Source of the DNA: Leptolyngbya sp. SIO1E4 | GTDB lineage: Bacteria > Cyanobacteriota > Cyanobacteriia > Phormidesmidales > Phormidesmidaceae | Direction of reading: 5' to 3' | Assembly (NCBI GenBank): GCA_010672825.2 | Contig: JAAHFU020000002.1 | Coordinates: 1,438,001-1,502,000 of the forward strand | DNA length: 64,000 bases | Shown: positions 8,899 to 17,948 of the stretch, piece by piece | How positions within the stretch are numbered: the stretch's first letter is position 1 | How the letters are laid out: each line of letters begins with the position of its first letter | Notes under the pieces: generated by a model | What the model saw: the letters and a program-made list of their open reading frames with translations, nothing else | Told to the model about the DNA's origin: nothing | Databases searched by the model: none | Position numbers and translations under genes: made by a program

Positions 8899-10455
8899 AT
8901 GGAGATTGTTTGTACTCGCCCAAACTGCCCTCGCCCTGAAAATCAGTTCGCGGATTTAGATAACCGTGGCACCCTAACGACTGTGCACCAAAAATACTGC
9001 ACTGCTTGTGGGATGCCGCTAATTTTGAGTGGTCGCTATTTACCCGAAAAGCTGCTGGGCAAGGGGGGGTTTGGCGCTGCGTTTTTAGCCCGCGATCGCT
9101 ATACCCCAGCGATGCGTCAATGTGTTGTCAAGCTATTTCAACCTGCTGGAGATTTAAGCCCTGACCAGATGCAGTTGGCCCAGTCTCTGTTTCAGCGCGA
9201 AGCCATGGTGCTGGAGGATTTAGGGAATCGACATCCTCAAATTCCAGATCTCTATGCGTTCTTTCCACTAATCGTGTCAGGGCAAAAGTCAGGGACCCAG
9301 GAAGAATACTTTTATCTGGTACAAGAGTTCATTGATGGTGAAGATTTAGAACAAACGCTGGCACGACGGGGAGCACTCCCCTCTTCAGAAGTGACTGAGA
9401 TTCTGGTGTCGATGCTGAAGGTGTTAGATTTTGTTCACACAAACGGCACCATCCATCGAGATATCAAGCCATCCAACATAATGCGCCATCGCAACGGCAC
9501 CCTCTACCTGCTTGATTTTGGTGCGGTTAAACAAGCGACTAGCGCTCAGGGGTCTTCCAGCAATAAGTCTACAGGTATCTATTCGATCGGGTTTGCCCCA
9601 CCCGAGCAAATGGCTGGAGGAACCGTCTACCCCTCCACCGATTTATATGCGCTGGCGGTCACCTGCATCACCTTGCTGACCGGCAAAGAGGTGAGTACCC
9701 TGTATGATTCCTACACTAATCAGTGGGCCTGGCATCCCCATGCTCAAATGAATCCGGCGATCGCCGCAGTGCTTGACCGCATGCTGCTGCCGACGCCGAA
9801 TCAGCGATATGCTAATGCCGAAGAAATATTGACGGCATTGCGATTAGCGACGGCGGGTAAAGGCAGCACGGCTATTCCATCATCCACAGCTGCTAGAACA
9901 TCTCCTGGTCAAACAACTGGTCAAACAACGGCTTCTGGGGCTCCTCTCTCGACTACCGCCCTGCAGTCTCCTCAGCCTGTACCTTCGAACCCTGCTGCTG
10001 GGGCCGGAACCGCCGTTTCCAGCGGGGCTCAGATCCCACATCCGAATCCGGCGCAACCTCCCCTCGCCAGGCCCCAGGCTTCCCCGCCTGATCCCGCGAT
10101 TCCCCTGTGGGAATTCTTAGGGGGGGCTGCGTTTACTGGGGTTCAAGGGGGGCTGTTGGCGATCGCCCTGCTCAGTTTGTTAGGCACAACCTGGTTAGGG
10201 AGTGGGACTTGGCTGTTATTAGTCGGAGGGCTGCTGCTGTTGCAGGTTCGCCGCGTGATTGAGCGGTTTGACCTGATCATCATTGCGGGGATTACGCTGG
10301 CCGTGATTCTGCTGCTGCCTGCTTTACGGGATATTGTTGCCAGCCCCTCACCCCGGGTTGCGGTGGTTATGCTAGCAATAATGGCAGGGCTAGCTGCTGT
10401 TGCAATTGGCACCTTATTTCGACTGATTTATCGGGTACTGTCCACGCTGATGTAG
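8899..10455 (+). CDS. Membrane-anchored Ser/Thr protein kinase with N-terminal zinc ribbon
   Basis: This eukaryotic-type kinase (518 residues from the chosen ATG) opens with a four-cysteine ribbon (C5, C10, C34, C37), a signature of cyanobacterial Spk-type kinases. It then shows the full catalytic set: glycine loop GKGGFG (about 54-59), the lysine in VVKLF (78), HRDIKPSN (186-193), the DFG aspartate near 206, and PPEQ in the activation segment. After a Pro/Ser/Thr-rich linker (about 335-400), three to four hydrophobic helices (400-515) anchor it to a membrane. The frame also allows a TTG at 8881. The ATG start makes a typical MEIVCTRPNCP opening. A PstS-like protein gene follows after 27 bp, suggesting a ligand-sensing pair. 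Confidence 0.88.
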   Translation: MEIVCTRPNCPRPENQFADLDNRGTLTTVHQKYCTACGMPLILSGRYLPEKLLGKGGFGAAFLARDRYTPAMRQCVVKLFQPAGDLSPDQMQLAQSLFQREAMVLEDLGNRHPQIPDLYAFFPLIVSGQKSGTQEEYFYLVQEFIDGEDLEQTLARRGALPSSEVTEILVSMLKVLDFVHTNGTIHRDIKPSNIMRHRNGTLYLLDFGAVKQATSAQGSSSNKSTGIYSIGFAPPEQMAGGTVYPSTDLYALAVTCITLLTGKEVSTLYDSYTNQWAWHPHAQMNPAIAAVLDRMLLPTPNQRYANAEEILTALRLATAGKGSTAIPSSTAARTSPGQTTGQTTASGAPLSTTALQSPQPVPSNPAAGAGTAVSSGAQIPHPNPAQPPLARPQASPPDPAIPLWEFLGGAAFTGVQGGLLAIALLSLLGTTWLGSGTWLLLVGGLLLLQVRRVIERFDLIIIAGITLAVILLLPALRDIVASPSPRVAVVMLAIMAGLAAVAIGTLFRLIYRVLSTLM

Positions 10456-10482
10456 GCTGCCTCACGACTCCGGAGAAAGACC

Positions 10483-11544
10483 ATGAGCAGCAAAAATGAA
10501 ACCCCTGTATTGATTGCCTCTTTGCTGATTACCGCTGGGCTGTTGGGCGGGGGGTATTGGTGGTTTAGCCGTAACGGCGCGGTTGATTTAAATTCAATTC
10601 CAGGGTCAGGAGACCGTTCATCTCCTGCCAATACCCCGTCGTCTCCCGCGACCTCGCGCAATTCAGGGGATAGGTTTACGGATGTTCAAGCGGTGCCTTC
10701 AGGGTTGTTTAACTATGGTGGCAGCACCTCATGGGCTCCCATCCGAGGGAGCATCGATCCGGTTATTCAGCAGGCTTTTCCAGGGTTTCAACTCCGCTAT
10801 ATTGATCCGATTGGGTCACCCCCTGGCTCGGGCGCGGGGATAGACATGCTATTGAATAACCAACTGTCTTTATCTCAATCTTCTCGCCCCCTCAACCCAG
10901 ACGAGCGTCAGCGGGCTGAAGGGCAGGGATATGTCCTGACGGAAATTCCTGTGGCATTGGAAGGCATCGCGATCGCCATCAACCCTGATTTAGCGGTAAC
11001 CGGCGTTACGCTGGAGCAGCTGCGGAATATCTATTTAGGCACACTGACTAACTGGAACCAGTTAGGGGGGCCGGATTTGCCCATTGTGCCTGTGTCTCGT
11101 CCCTTAGCGGGAGGCACCGTGACATTTTTTGTCAACACGGTTTTAGGCGGACTAGCCATGCCAGGAACTGTGTCTATCGCCAATAACACAACAGAGGCCC
11201 TACGGTTTGTCAATAGTAACCCCGGGTCAATTTACTATGCTTCTGTGCCAGAAGTTGTGGGGCAATGTACGATCAAGCCCATTGCGGTGGGGCGTCAACC
11301 CGATCAGCTCGTGAGTCCCTACATCGAACCCTACGTCCCTCCAGAAGATTGCCCAGCCCAGCGGAACCAGATCAATCGTGAGGCCTTGCGCAGCGGAGAC
11401 TATCCGCTGACTCGTCGCTTGTTTGTTGTGGTGCGTGAAGATGGCCAGCTAGACCAGCAAGCAGGGGAAGCATACGCCAACTTGCTGCTGACCCAACAAG
11501 GCCAAGCTCTGCTGCAAGAGGCGGGGTTTGTCCCTGTTCGATAG
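10483..11544 (+). CDS. PstS-like phosphate-family substrate-binding protein, membrane-anchored
   Basis: The 353-residue protein starts with a short cytoplasmic stretch and one hydrophobic helix (about 9-27, ASLLITAGLLGGGYWWF), followed by a Ser/Pro-rich linker. It has no lipobox. The remainder is a type II periplasmic binding fold with PstS hallmarks: GGSTSWAPI near residue 80, GSGAGIDMLL, SSRPLNPDE, and TLTNWNQLGG. PstS proteins deliver phosphate to the PstCAB importer, but no pst transporter genes are nearby. Position 27 bp after a membrane kinase suggests a sensory role: ligand binding outside, signalling through the kinase inside. That role is an inference. The ATG is preceded by a GGAGAAAGACC leader containing a Shine-Dalgarno sequence. 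Confidence 0.82.
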   Translation: MSSKNETPVLIASLLITAGLLGGGYWWFSRNGAVDLNSIPGSGDRSSPANTPSSPATSRNSGDRFTDVQAVPSGLFNYGGSTSWAPIRGSIDPVIQQAFPGFQLRYIDPIGSPPGSGAGIDMLLNNQLSLSQSSRPLNPDERQRAEGQGYVLTEIPVALEGIAIAINPDLAVTGVTLEQLRNIYLGTLTNWNQLGGPDLPIVPVSRPLAGGTVTFFVNTVLGGLAMPGTVSIANNTTEALRFVNSNPGSIYYASVPEVVGQCTIKPIAVGRQPDQLVSPYIEPYVPPEDCPAQRNQINREALRSGDYPLTRRLFVVVREDGQLDQQAGEAYANLLLTQQGQALLQEAGFVPVR

Positions 11545-11947
11545 GCTCTTTCGATAGGCCCTTGGGTTTAAGGGGGGCTCTGACCGTCGAACTTTTGCCG
11601 TAAGCGCCGTCATTCAATCTGAATAGAGGGGTGAAATAGGAGGCTAAGTCCCGCCTGCAGCCAGATTCAGTATTTTCTGTAAGAATTCATAATAACTTTG
11701 CGAAGCCCGCAGCAATTCATGGCGTAACCTGCCTATATCGCCGGGTATCCTTTGGTAGCATACGCTTGGCTATGACTTTACGAAGAACTGTAGCACGGAC
11801 AAGCAAGTGCTATAAACTCACGTCTTGCTAGGGTGGATGTCGGGTAATGAGCTGTTTTAAGCTCGCTCAAGTGTCCGTCTAACAAGGGTGAGTCTTGGGT
11901 GTGTGTCCGGTATGTAAGCTGTATTTACGAACTAGAGAGGATGCCTT
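11545..11947. other. Intergenic region, 403 bp, possible structured leader
   Basis: This is the leader and promoter region of the sugar nucleotidyltransferase gene. It contains small inverted repeats: TAGCAC at 11791-11796 with GTGCTA at 11807-11812, and GAGCT at 11849-11853 with AGCTC at 11860-11864. A GAGAGGA ribosome binding site lies just before the ATG at 11948. I do not recognise a known riboswitch. Confidence 0.45.
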
Positions 11948-13111
11948 ATGAAAGCCATGATTCTGGCTGCTGGTAAGGGAACACGGGTGCGTCCTATCAC
12001 CTATACGATTCCAAAACCCATGATTCCTATTATGCAAAAACCCGTGATGGAATTTTTGCTGGAATTGCTAAAGCATCACGGATTTGACCAAGTCATGGTG
12101 AATGTGAGTCACTTGGCCAATGAGATTGAGGGCTACTTCCGTGATGGCCAGCGCTTTGGAGTTGAGATTGCTTATTCCTTTGAAGGCCGTATTGTCGATG
12201 GTGAACTTGTTGGAGAAGCGCTAGGGTCTGCTGGCGGCATGAAGAAAATCCAGGAGTTTTCGCCATTCTTTGACGATACGTTTGTGGTGATGTGTGGGGA
12301 CGCACTGATTGATCTGGATTTGACTGAAGCCGTGCGTCAGCATAAAGAGAAAGGGTCGATCGCAACGGTTGTCATGAAGTCTGTGCCCCTCAAGCAGGTG
12401 CCGAGTTATGGGGTCGTCGTGACTGACGGCGATGGGCGTATCAAATCTTTCCAAGAGAAGCCTAAGGTTGAGGAAGCCCTCAGCACCAATATCAACACTG
12501 GTATATACATTTTTGAGCCTGAGATTTTTAATTTCATTCCACCCAGCGTGGAATTTGATATTGGGGGTGATCTTTTCCCCAGGCTGGTCGCCAATAATGC
12601 CCCGTTCTACGGCATCACCATGGATTTTGAATGGGTCGATATCGGCAAAGTCCCTGATTACTGGCAAGCGATTCAGGATGTGATGACGGGCAAGGTGAAG
12701 CTTGTTGATATTCCTGGACAAGAGGTCAAGCCTGGAATTTACACCGGCTTGAATGTGAAGGTTAATTGGGACAAAGTCAACATCAAAGGGCCTGTCTACA
12801 TTGGGGCCAGAGCGCATATTGAAGATGGCGCGACGATTGTTGGCCCGACAATGATTGGGCCTAACTGTTCGATTTGCAGTAACGCGATCGTGGATCGTAG
12901 CGTTATCTTCGAATATTCTCGCATTGGCCCGGGGGTTCGACTGGTCGACAAGTTGGTGTTCGGTCGCTATTGCGTGGACAAAACAGGCGCTTCGATTGAT
13001 ATGCAGGCTGCTGCCCTAGACTGGCTAATTACAGATACCCGCCAGGCAGAATTGGCGAAGCCACCAATTGAACATCATGAAATTGCTGAGTTGATGAGCC
13101 AGCAGGTGTAA
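11948..13111 (+). CDS. Sugar-phosphate nucleotidyltransferase with left-handed beta-helix tail
   Basis: The enzyme class joins a sugar 1-phosphate to an NTP, giving NDP-sugars for glycan synthesis. The 387-residue protein opens with MKAMILAAGKGTRVRPIT and KPMIPIMQKP, the nucleotide-binding GxGTRxxPxT loop and the following lysine. GDALIDLDL supplies the metal-binding aspartate, and NTGIYIFEPE with EWVDIGKVPDYW are typical of mannose-1-phosphate guanylyltransferase and glucose-1-phosphate thymidylyl/cytidylyltransferase relatives. Residues from about 255 form hexapeptide repeats (VYIGARAHIEDGATIVGPTMIG), a beta-helix as in Mpg1-type enzymes. Sugar and base specificity cannot be read from sequence alone. 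The gene is monocistronic: a strong hairpin follows 40 bp after the stop. Confidence 0.87.
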   Translation: MKAMILAAGKGTRVRPITYTIPKPMIPIMQKPVMEFLLELLKHHGFDQVMVNVSHLANEIEGYFRDGQRFGVEIAYSFEGRIVDGELVGEALGSAGGMKKIQEFSPFFDDTFVVMCGDALIDLDLTEAVRQHKEKGSIATVVMKSVPLKQVPSYGVVVTDGDGRIKSFQEKPKVEEALSTNINTGIYIFEPEIFNFIPPSVEFDIGGDLFPRLVANNAPFYGITMDFEWVDIGKVPDYWQAIQDVMTGKVKLVDIPGQEVKPGIYTGLNVKVNWDKVNIKGPVYIGARAHIEDGATIVGPTMIGPNCSICSNAIVDRSVIFEYSRIGPGVRLVDKLVFGRYCVDKTGASIDMQAAALDWLITDTRQAELAKPPIEHHEIAELMSQQV

Positions 13112-13151
13112 GAGTAGGTCGGCGGTAATGTTTACGCATCCATAAGGCAAC

Positions 13152-13184
13152 AACGGGGAAGGAGTGCCTGAGTCCTTCCCCGTT
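13152..13184 (+). terminator. Intrinsic-terminator-like hairpin after the nucleotidyltransferase gene
   Basis: AACGGGGAAGGA at 13152-13163 pairs perfectly over 12 bp with TCCTTCCCCGTT at 13173-13184, leaving a 9-base loop. The T-run after it is short (TTT), so termination could be partial, but the stem is very stable and sits 40 bp after the stop codon. Confidence 0.75.
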
Positions 13185-13344
13185 TCCAGTATTTGCGCAG
13201 CCAAGACAAGCTTTTTAACCAGCGTGCCTCATCAGAAGATGAAGATTCTGTTGCATCTCGCTAAGTATGCAGGACATATTCAGATTTCATCGCTACACTA
13301 CGCCAATACTCTGCAGATTTTGCACAACGGGTGCACCCTCACCA

Positions 13345-13536
13345 ATGAGTCAGCAGGCCCAACTGATTGAGTTTCTGAAGCGGGAATTGGCTGTTCCAGC
13401 AGAGGCGATCGCCCTGGGGCTGCGTCATTCAGCTTCGACCCCAAATTTGTTGCCCATTGTGCTCTGGCAGTATGGTTTGGTAACCACACAGCAGCTGAAC
13501 CAAATTTTCGATTGGCTCGAAGCTAGCGCTAGCTGA
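13345..13536 (+). CDS. DUF2949 family small protein
   Basis: From the ATG at 13345 the product is 63 residues, with LIEFLKRELAVPAEAIALGLRH followed by LPIVLWQYGLVTTQQLNQIFDWLE. This is the compact helical pattern of the cyanobacterial DUF2949 family, whose members are usually 60-80 residues. The frame runs further upstream to a TTG, but the ATG start gives the typical length. The function is unknown. It is convergent with the DUF4168 gene, with only 14 bp between the stops. Confidence 0.75.
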   Translation: MSQQAQLIEFLKRELAVPAEAIALGLRHSASTPNLLPIVLWQYGLVTTQQLNQIFDWLEASAS

Positions 13537-13550
13537 CCCAGCTTATGGCG

Positions 13551-14063
13551 TTACTGGGGTTGCTGCAGGCGAATTAATTCTTGCTGAATTCTTTCTGATA
13601 GCCCTTCATTTTGTCGATGCGCGTTGGTGATTTCGTTAAAGCGGCGAGAGGTTAGCTGGTTGGCTTCAACGATTTCTTGGGCTTGGTTGCAGTAACCCAC
13701 CAAAATTTCCTCGACATTGCGGCGAACTGAACGAGGGACTTTAGAAATGTCTCGACTTGAGCAGCTGACATCGATTTCGCTGATGTCCATATTCACAGAC
13801 AGCAAAATGTCCTTAATTTTGGTGTAAGCTTCAGTGCGATACTCGTCCATTTCAAGAACAGCACGAGCGTACTGCGTGACTTCTTCGGTGGTCACATCAG
13901 TTTGGGCGATCGCAGCCCTGGTGGCTAATGGCAGATGTTTGGGCACCAGGGAGGCGGGGAGTCCTACCACACCCAAAACTCCAGCAGCAAGGCTGGCAAC
14001 GAGCAGACGCCGGGGCATCTTATTAAAACGCTGAGATAACTGTTGTATTGAGGGACTAGCCAT
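13551..14063 (-). CDS. Secreted DUF4168-like protein
   Basis: The 170-residue product has an N-terminal export signal: a basic start (RFNKMPRRLL) and a hydrophobic core (ASLAAGVLGVVGLPASLV), with likely cleavage near the AIAQT sequence around residue 54. The mature part is a mainly helical domain with VTTEEVTQYARAVLEMDEYR and a repeated charged-helix pattern, which resembles DUF4168. Two cysteines (SCSS and GYCNQ) could form a disulphide in the periplasm. The family role is unknown. The gene stands alone between two convergent or unrelated genes, and the ATG at 14063 is the natural start. Confidence 0.65.
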   Translation of the reverse strand: MASPSIQQLSQRFNKMPRRLLVASLAAGVLGVVGLPASLVPKHLPLATRAAIAQTDVTTEEVTQYARAVLEMDEYRTEAYTKIKDILLSVNMDISEIDVSCSSRDISKVPRSVRRNVEEILVGYCNQAQEIVEANQLTSRRFNEITNAHRQNEGLSERIQQELIRLQQPQ

Positions 14064-14136
14064 AACCTGAGACTCTATGGATAAAAGGAGATTATCGTAA
14101 CAATGGCCTGTTTTAGCCTTCTATTCTAGTCAGGAG

Positions 14137-15147
14137 TTATGCATATCGCGAGTCAACAGACGGAGATTTTGTAAAGAGTTGACTAATCTCAATCACTTTT
14201 GTTTGAAGCGTTGCGATTTCATTGCGCCCTGTTTTGAGTGCAAATTCAAGCTCTAGTAGATGCGTCATAGTCTGTCTCAAACTAGATAGAGAAGCTGAAG
14301 CCACTTCTTTTTGTAAAAAGTAGATGCGCTTTGGGTTCCCAATATCAGCAGCTTTCGCAATGATTTGGGGGTCACGTTCTCCTGATTCGACCATAACCTT
14401 TACCCAAAGCCACATTCTAAACTGACCTACCAGCGTAGAGACGATTCGGAGAGCGGGTTCGTTCCGATTTAGCAGGTCTGCTATCAGCCCTAAGGCTTGC
14501 TCTGTCTGGCCTTGCCGGAGCGCTGCTGCTAGCTTCAAGCTACTTTGGCTGCTAACGGTTACCAGTAATGAAATGGTTTCGGCGTTGATGGGGGCTGAGC
14601 GATCGCCCCAGTACAGCGATAGCTTTTCCAGTTCTAAGATTAGCTGTCGGGTTTGATTGCCCACGGCTTCTACCAGTAACCTGGCTGCCTCGGCTGTCAG
14701 GGCCAGCCCTCGTTCTTGGGCCATCTTTTCGACCTGTTTTAAGAGCTGATCGGTTTTCCAGGGGGGAATAGTGCTAAATTCTCTAATCTCTCCGTATTTC
14801 TGAATCAGCTTGGTGAATTTTGCCCGTCCGTCTGGTTTTTGGCGGCTACTCATGACCAGGACACTGGTTTTGGGCAGCTGGGGTAGGGTGCGGGCCAGTT
14901 CGTTGAGCACCGTTTCGGAGCAGCGTTGACCTAGTGTGGTGTCGGCTAACCAAACGAATCGTTGACCTGCTCCGAAGGGGGGAGTCATGGCCTGATTCAA
15001 GGCCATCATGGGGCCTTCAGCAACGTCACCAGAGATTTTGTCAGCGTTGAAACTGGCCCAAGCTTTATCTAAGGTGCGATCGCGGAGGGATGCAATCGCC
15101 TGATTGAGTTGAAAATCATCTTCTCCCCAAAAGAAATAGATGGGCAT
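14137..15147 (-). CDS. holA: DNA polymerase III subunit delta (HolA)
   Basis: HolA is the wrench subunit of the clamp loader that opens the beta sliding clamp. The 336-residue protein begins MPIYFFWGEDDFQLNQAIA, the usual opening of the delta subunit, and continues with FVWLADTT...KTSVLVMSSRQKPDGRAKFTK. The C-terminal collar domain contains LAAALRQGQTEQALGLIADLL and EPALRIVSTLVGQFRMWL, both diagnostic for the family. The length matches the 330-345 usual for bacterial HolA. It is divergent from cbiC across about 54 bp. Confidence 0.92.
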   Translation of the reverse strand: MPIYFFWGEDDFQLNQAIASLRDRTLDKAWASFNADKISGDVAEGPMMALNQAMTPPFGAGQRFVWLADTTLGQRCSETVLNELARTLPQLPKTSVLVMSSRQKPDGRAKFTKLIQKYGEIREFSTIPPWKTDQLLKQVEKMAQERGLALTAEAARLLVEAVGNQTRQLILELEKLSLYWGDRSAPINAETISLLVTVSSQSSLKLAAALRQGQTEQALGLIADLLNRNEPALRIVSTLVGQFRMWLWVKVMVESGERDPQIIAKAADIGNPKRIYFLQKEVASASLSSLRQTMTHLLELEFALKTGRNEIATLQTKVIEISQLFTKSPSVDSRYA

Positions 15148-15201
15148 AGTGACCCGGTAACAACGCCCTAAAATTGTAAGTCTTGAAACTTGTTTGAGGC
15201 C

Positions 15202-15819
15202 ATGCCCCCTTTACAACAGCACCCGATTCTGCGGCAAAGTTTTGCCTTGATTGATCAAGCGATGGGCGACCACCGTTTTGCGCCGGAGGAATACGCCATT
15301 CTCAGGCGCATTATTCACAGCACCGCTGATTTTGAATTTGCCCAACTGCTGCACATTTCCCCTGGGGCTATTGATCAAGCCATGGTTGCCCTCCAATCGG
15401 GCTGTGCTGTGATCACCGATGTGACGATGGTACGACAGGGGTGCCAGGGCATGGTGGCACGAACCTTTGGCAACCCCCTGATCGCAGCGGTGGAATTAGC
15501 GACCGCTGCAGCCCCTGGCAAAACCCTGACAGAAACAGGACTATTGCAAGCCTGGGCCACCTATCCAGAAGCGATTTACGTGATTGGGAATGCGCCGACG
15601 GCCCTGAAGGCGCTGTGCGATCGCCTGGTGACCAGTGAACATCAGCCTCCGTTGGTGATTGGGGCTCCGGTTGGCTTTGTCGGCGTATTGGCTGCTAAGC
15701 AACAATTGGCCGCACTCCCCATCCCCCAAATTCGGGTGGCTGGTCGTAAGGGGGGCTCGCCGGTGGCTGCAGCCATCCTGAATGCGTTGTTGGTTCTTGC
15801 CTGGGAGGCTCAACCGTGA
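15202..15819 (+). CDS. cbiC: Precorrin-8X / cobalt-precorrin-8 methylmutase
   Basis: The enzyme moves a methyl group from C11 to C12 of the corrin ring to give (hydrogeno)cobyrinate. The 205-residue product shows the catalytic histidine in RRIIHSTADFEF, the substrate-binding CAVITDVTMVRQG, and the C-terminal PVGFVGVLAAKQQL and RKGGSPVAAAILNALL blocks of CobH/CbiC. The frame can be extended to a TTG at 15190, but the ATG at 15202 gives a typical length. The next gene, cbiET, starts inside this stop codon (GTGA overlap), so the two are translationally coupled in a corrin-biosynthesis operon. Other cob/cbi genes lie elsewhere. Confidence 0.92.
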   Translation: MPPLQQHPILRQSFALIDQAMGDHRFAPEEYAILRRIIHSTADFEFAQLLHISPGAIDQAMVALQSGCAVITDVTMVRQGCQGMVARTFGNPLIAAVELATAAAPGKTLTETGLLQAWATYPEAIYVIGNAPTALKALCDRLVTSEHQPPLVIGAPVGFVGVLAAKQQLAALPIPQIRVAGRKGGSPVAAAILNALLVLAWEAQP

Positions 15820-17060
15820 CCCCGATTCAGGTGGTGGGCGTTGGGCTCGATGGTGCCGCTGGGTTACCCGCTGCAATTCAACAGCTGATCTATCAAGCGG
15901 TTGTGCTGGCAGGGAGCGATCGCCCCCTCAGCTATTTCCCCGATCATCCTGGCCAACGCTGGCCGCTAAAAGGGTTAGAAGCTCGTCTGAAAGCTCATCT
16001 AGAGACATCTAACCCCGGCGTGGTGGTGGTTCTCACCTCGGGAGATCCGCTGTTTTTTGGGTTAGGTCGGCAGCTGCTGCAACGTTTGCCAGCAGACGCT
16101 ATTACCTTTCATCCTCACCTGAGTTCGGTGCAGTTGGCCTTTAGTCGCCTGAAGCTGCCCTGGCAGGAAGCAGCCTTGGTCAGTGCCCATGGGCGATCGC
16201 TGGATCGTCTAGAATCCTGTCTGAAAACTGGCGCAGATCCGATCGCGGTGTTGACCGACCCGACCCACACGCCCGGGGCGATTGCCCGCTTTATTCAAGC
16301 CCTGGATTTACCGACCCCTTATCAGCTCTGGGTCTGCGAAAACTTAGGCGGCCCGGAAGAGCGGATACAAGAATTTTCCCCAACGGCGGTTCTAGAATCA
16401 GAAATCGCTTTCTCGCCCTTAACTATCGTTGTCTTAACCCGATTGGCTGCGCCTCCGGTTCTAGAAACGTTGCCCCTATTTGGGATTCCTGATCGGTATT
16501 TTTTCAGCTTTCGCGATCGCCCTGGATTGATCACCAAACGAGCTGTGCGGGTGCTCATTTTAGGGGAACTCACCCTCCAGCCCCAGCAAGTATTCTGGGA
16601 TATTGGCGCAGGAACAGGCAGCGTCAGTGTAGAAGTGGCCCGGCTGGCCCCTGCAAGTCAGATTTGGGCGATCGAAAAAACAGCTGCAGGCAGCGAACTC
16701 ATTCGGCAAAATGCCCGCCGATTTGCCACCCCGCAAATTAACGTCATTCAGGGGCAAGCCCCTGAGGCTTTGGCTAACTTACCAGCTCCAGACCGAGTAT
16801 TTATCGGTGGCAGCAGCGGTCAGCTCCCTAAGATTCTGGATTTCTGTCATCCGCAGCTCTTACCTGGAGGCGTCATTGTTGTTGCCCTTGCCACCCTCGA
16901 AAACCTGGCTGAAATGATGCAGTGGCTGGCGCAACGGCCAAATTGGCAAGGGCAGTTCCAGCAGGTTAGCCTTTCACTCTCCGTGGCAGTCGGCCCCTTA
17001 ACTCGATGGACTCCTCTAAACCCCGTTACCCTTGTGCGCCTTACCCGTAGGCACCTTTAG
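15816..17060 (+). CDS. cbiET: Bifunctional precorrin-6Y C5,15-methyltransferase (decarboxylating) CbiET/CobL
   Basis: Using S-adenosylmethionine this fusion methylates C5 and C15 of the corrin ring and decarboxylates the C12 acetate. The N-terminal half (about 1-210) is a CbiE tetrapyrrole methylase: VVGVGLDGAAGL, LAGSDRPLSYF, LTSGDPLFFGLGRQLL. The C-terminal half is a CbiT-type methyltransferase with the SAM-binding motif WDIGAGTGSVSVEVARLAP at about residue 260 and DRVFIGGSSGQLP later. The total of 414 residues matches the fusion. It begins with GTG, overlapping the cbiC stop, and ends in a 4-bp tail-to-tail overlap with the CPBP protease gene. Confidence 0.92.
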   Translation: MTPIQVVGVGLDGAAGLPAAIQQLIYQAVVLAGSDRPLSYFPDHPGQRWPLKGLEARLKAHLETSNPGVVVVLTSGDPLFFGLGRQLLQRLPADAITFHPHLSSVQLAFSRLKLPWQEAALVSAHGRSLDRLESCLKTGADPIAVLTDPTHTPGAIARFIQALDLPTPYQLWVCENLGGPEERIQEFSPTAVLESEIAFSPLTIVVLTRLAAPPVLETLPLFGIPDRYFFSFRDRPGLITKRAVRVLILGELTLQPQQVFWDIGAGTGSVSVEVARLAPASQIWAIEKTAAGSELIRQNARRFATPQINVIQGQAPEALANLPAPDRVFIGGSSGQLPKILDFCHPQLLPGGVIVVALATLENLAEMMQWLAQRPNWQGQFQQVSLSLSVAVGPLTRWTPLNPVTLVRLTRRHL

Positions 17061-17887
17061 GCCAACCAGCTCCACCAAACCAGCCCTGCCGTTGCCCCCA
17101 TCAGGGCCAGGTCTAACACGCTAGTTAAGGGCTGATCGGGAAGCCCGACTAGCCAAGTCGGCTTTTGATCTGCAGGCTGAAGTTGCAGAAATTTACCCAT
17201 GCAGGCCAATCCCCACACCCATCCAGCATGCAGCCCCCACGCTAGGGCTAAACTGCCCCCGTCTGCCCACCGAGCTATCACCAACACCCAGCCCAATATC
17301 CATAACCCTGGTTGCTGCCAAAGGCCAGGGCGTCCATCCCAAATCAGGTGGGCCATGGCAAACAAGGTGCTGCTAATGGTGGCAGCTATCCAGGGAATAA
17401 ACGTGATTTCTAACTGGGTTTGTATCCAACCTCGAAAGACCAGTTCTTCAATGCCGCCAATCCATAGAGCCAACACTAAGAGCCCCAATAGAGTGAGGAG
17501 GCTTTGAGGGGGCGTTCGCTCAGGGGGGGTAGGGTCATCCCCGGTTTTGGCAGTGACTAATCGAAGTGTGGTTTTCAGCAATAGTAATAATAGTAAGCCT
17601 ACGATCGCAATCCCCCATCCATAAATGAGCGATCGCACAGTTTTGACTGTCAGGATTAAGCCGATTGTGCTCCAGGATTGCCCCAGGAAAGCGTTAGCTC
17701 CCCAGACCATCAGAGGAGCTAGCAAATAGAGTGGAAACAGAAGCGCTAGCTTTTTTTCGGGCGAGAGGATAGTAAAGGGTCGCCAGTTGAACTTTCTGAA
17801 TATCGGAAAGGCGATCGCTGCCCAAACGGCCCCCCAAACCACCAGAAATGAGAGAACCGTTAACAGTACTTTTGCCTTAGCAAGCAT
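17057..17887 (-). CDS. CPBP family intramembrane glutamic protease
   Basis: CPBP proteins are multi-pass membrane proteases related to CAAX prenyl endopeptidases. In bacteria many have unknown substrates. The 276-residue product has about eight hydrophobic segments and the catalytic motif EELVFRGW (EExxxR), with later histidines in MAHLIWDG and WGLHAGWVWG, the remaining active-site positions. The frame stays open to a TTG at 17989, but the ATG at 17887 precedes a proper first helix and I prefer it. The region upstream carries the inverted repeats at 17949-18013, between this gene and the cyAbrB gene on the same strand. Confidence 0.85.
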   Translation of the reverse strand: MLAKAKVLLTVLSFLVVWGAVWAAIAFPIFRKFNWRPFTILSPEKKLALLFPLYLLAPLMVWGANAFLGQSWSTIGLILTVKTVRSLIYGWGIAIVGLLLLLLLKTTLRLVTAKTGDDPTPPERTPPQSLLTLLGLLVLALWIGGIEELVFRGWIQTQLEITFIPWIAATISSTLFAMAHLIWDGRPGLWQQPGLWILGWVLVIARWADGGSLALAWGLHAGWVWGLACMGKFLQLQPADQKPTWLVGLPDQPLTSVLDLALMGATAGLVWWSWLA

Positions 17888-17948
17888 CAAAATGATCGGA
17901 AGCTGAAGGAACAATCGAAAACAGGTGAAATAGGGGTTGAAATGAGTG

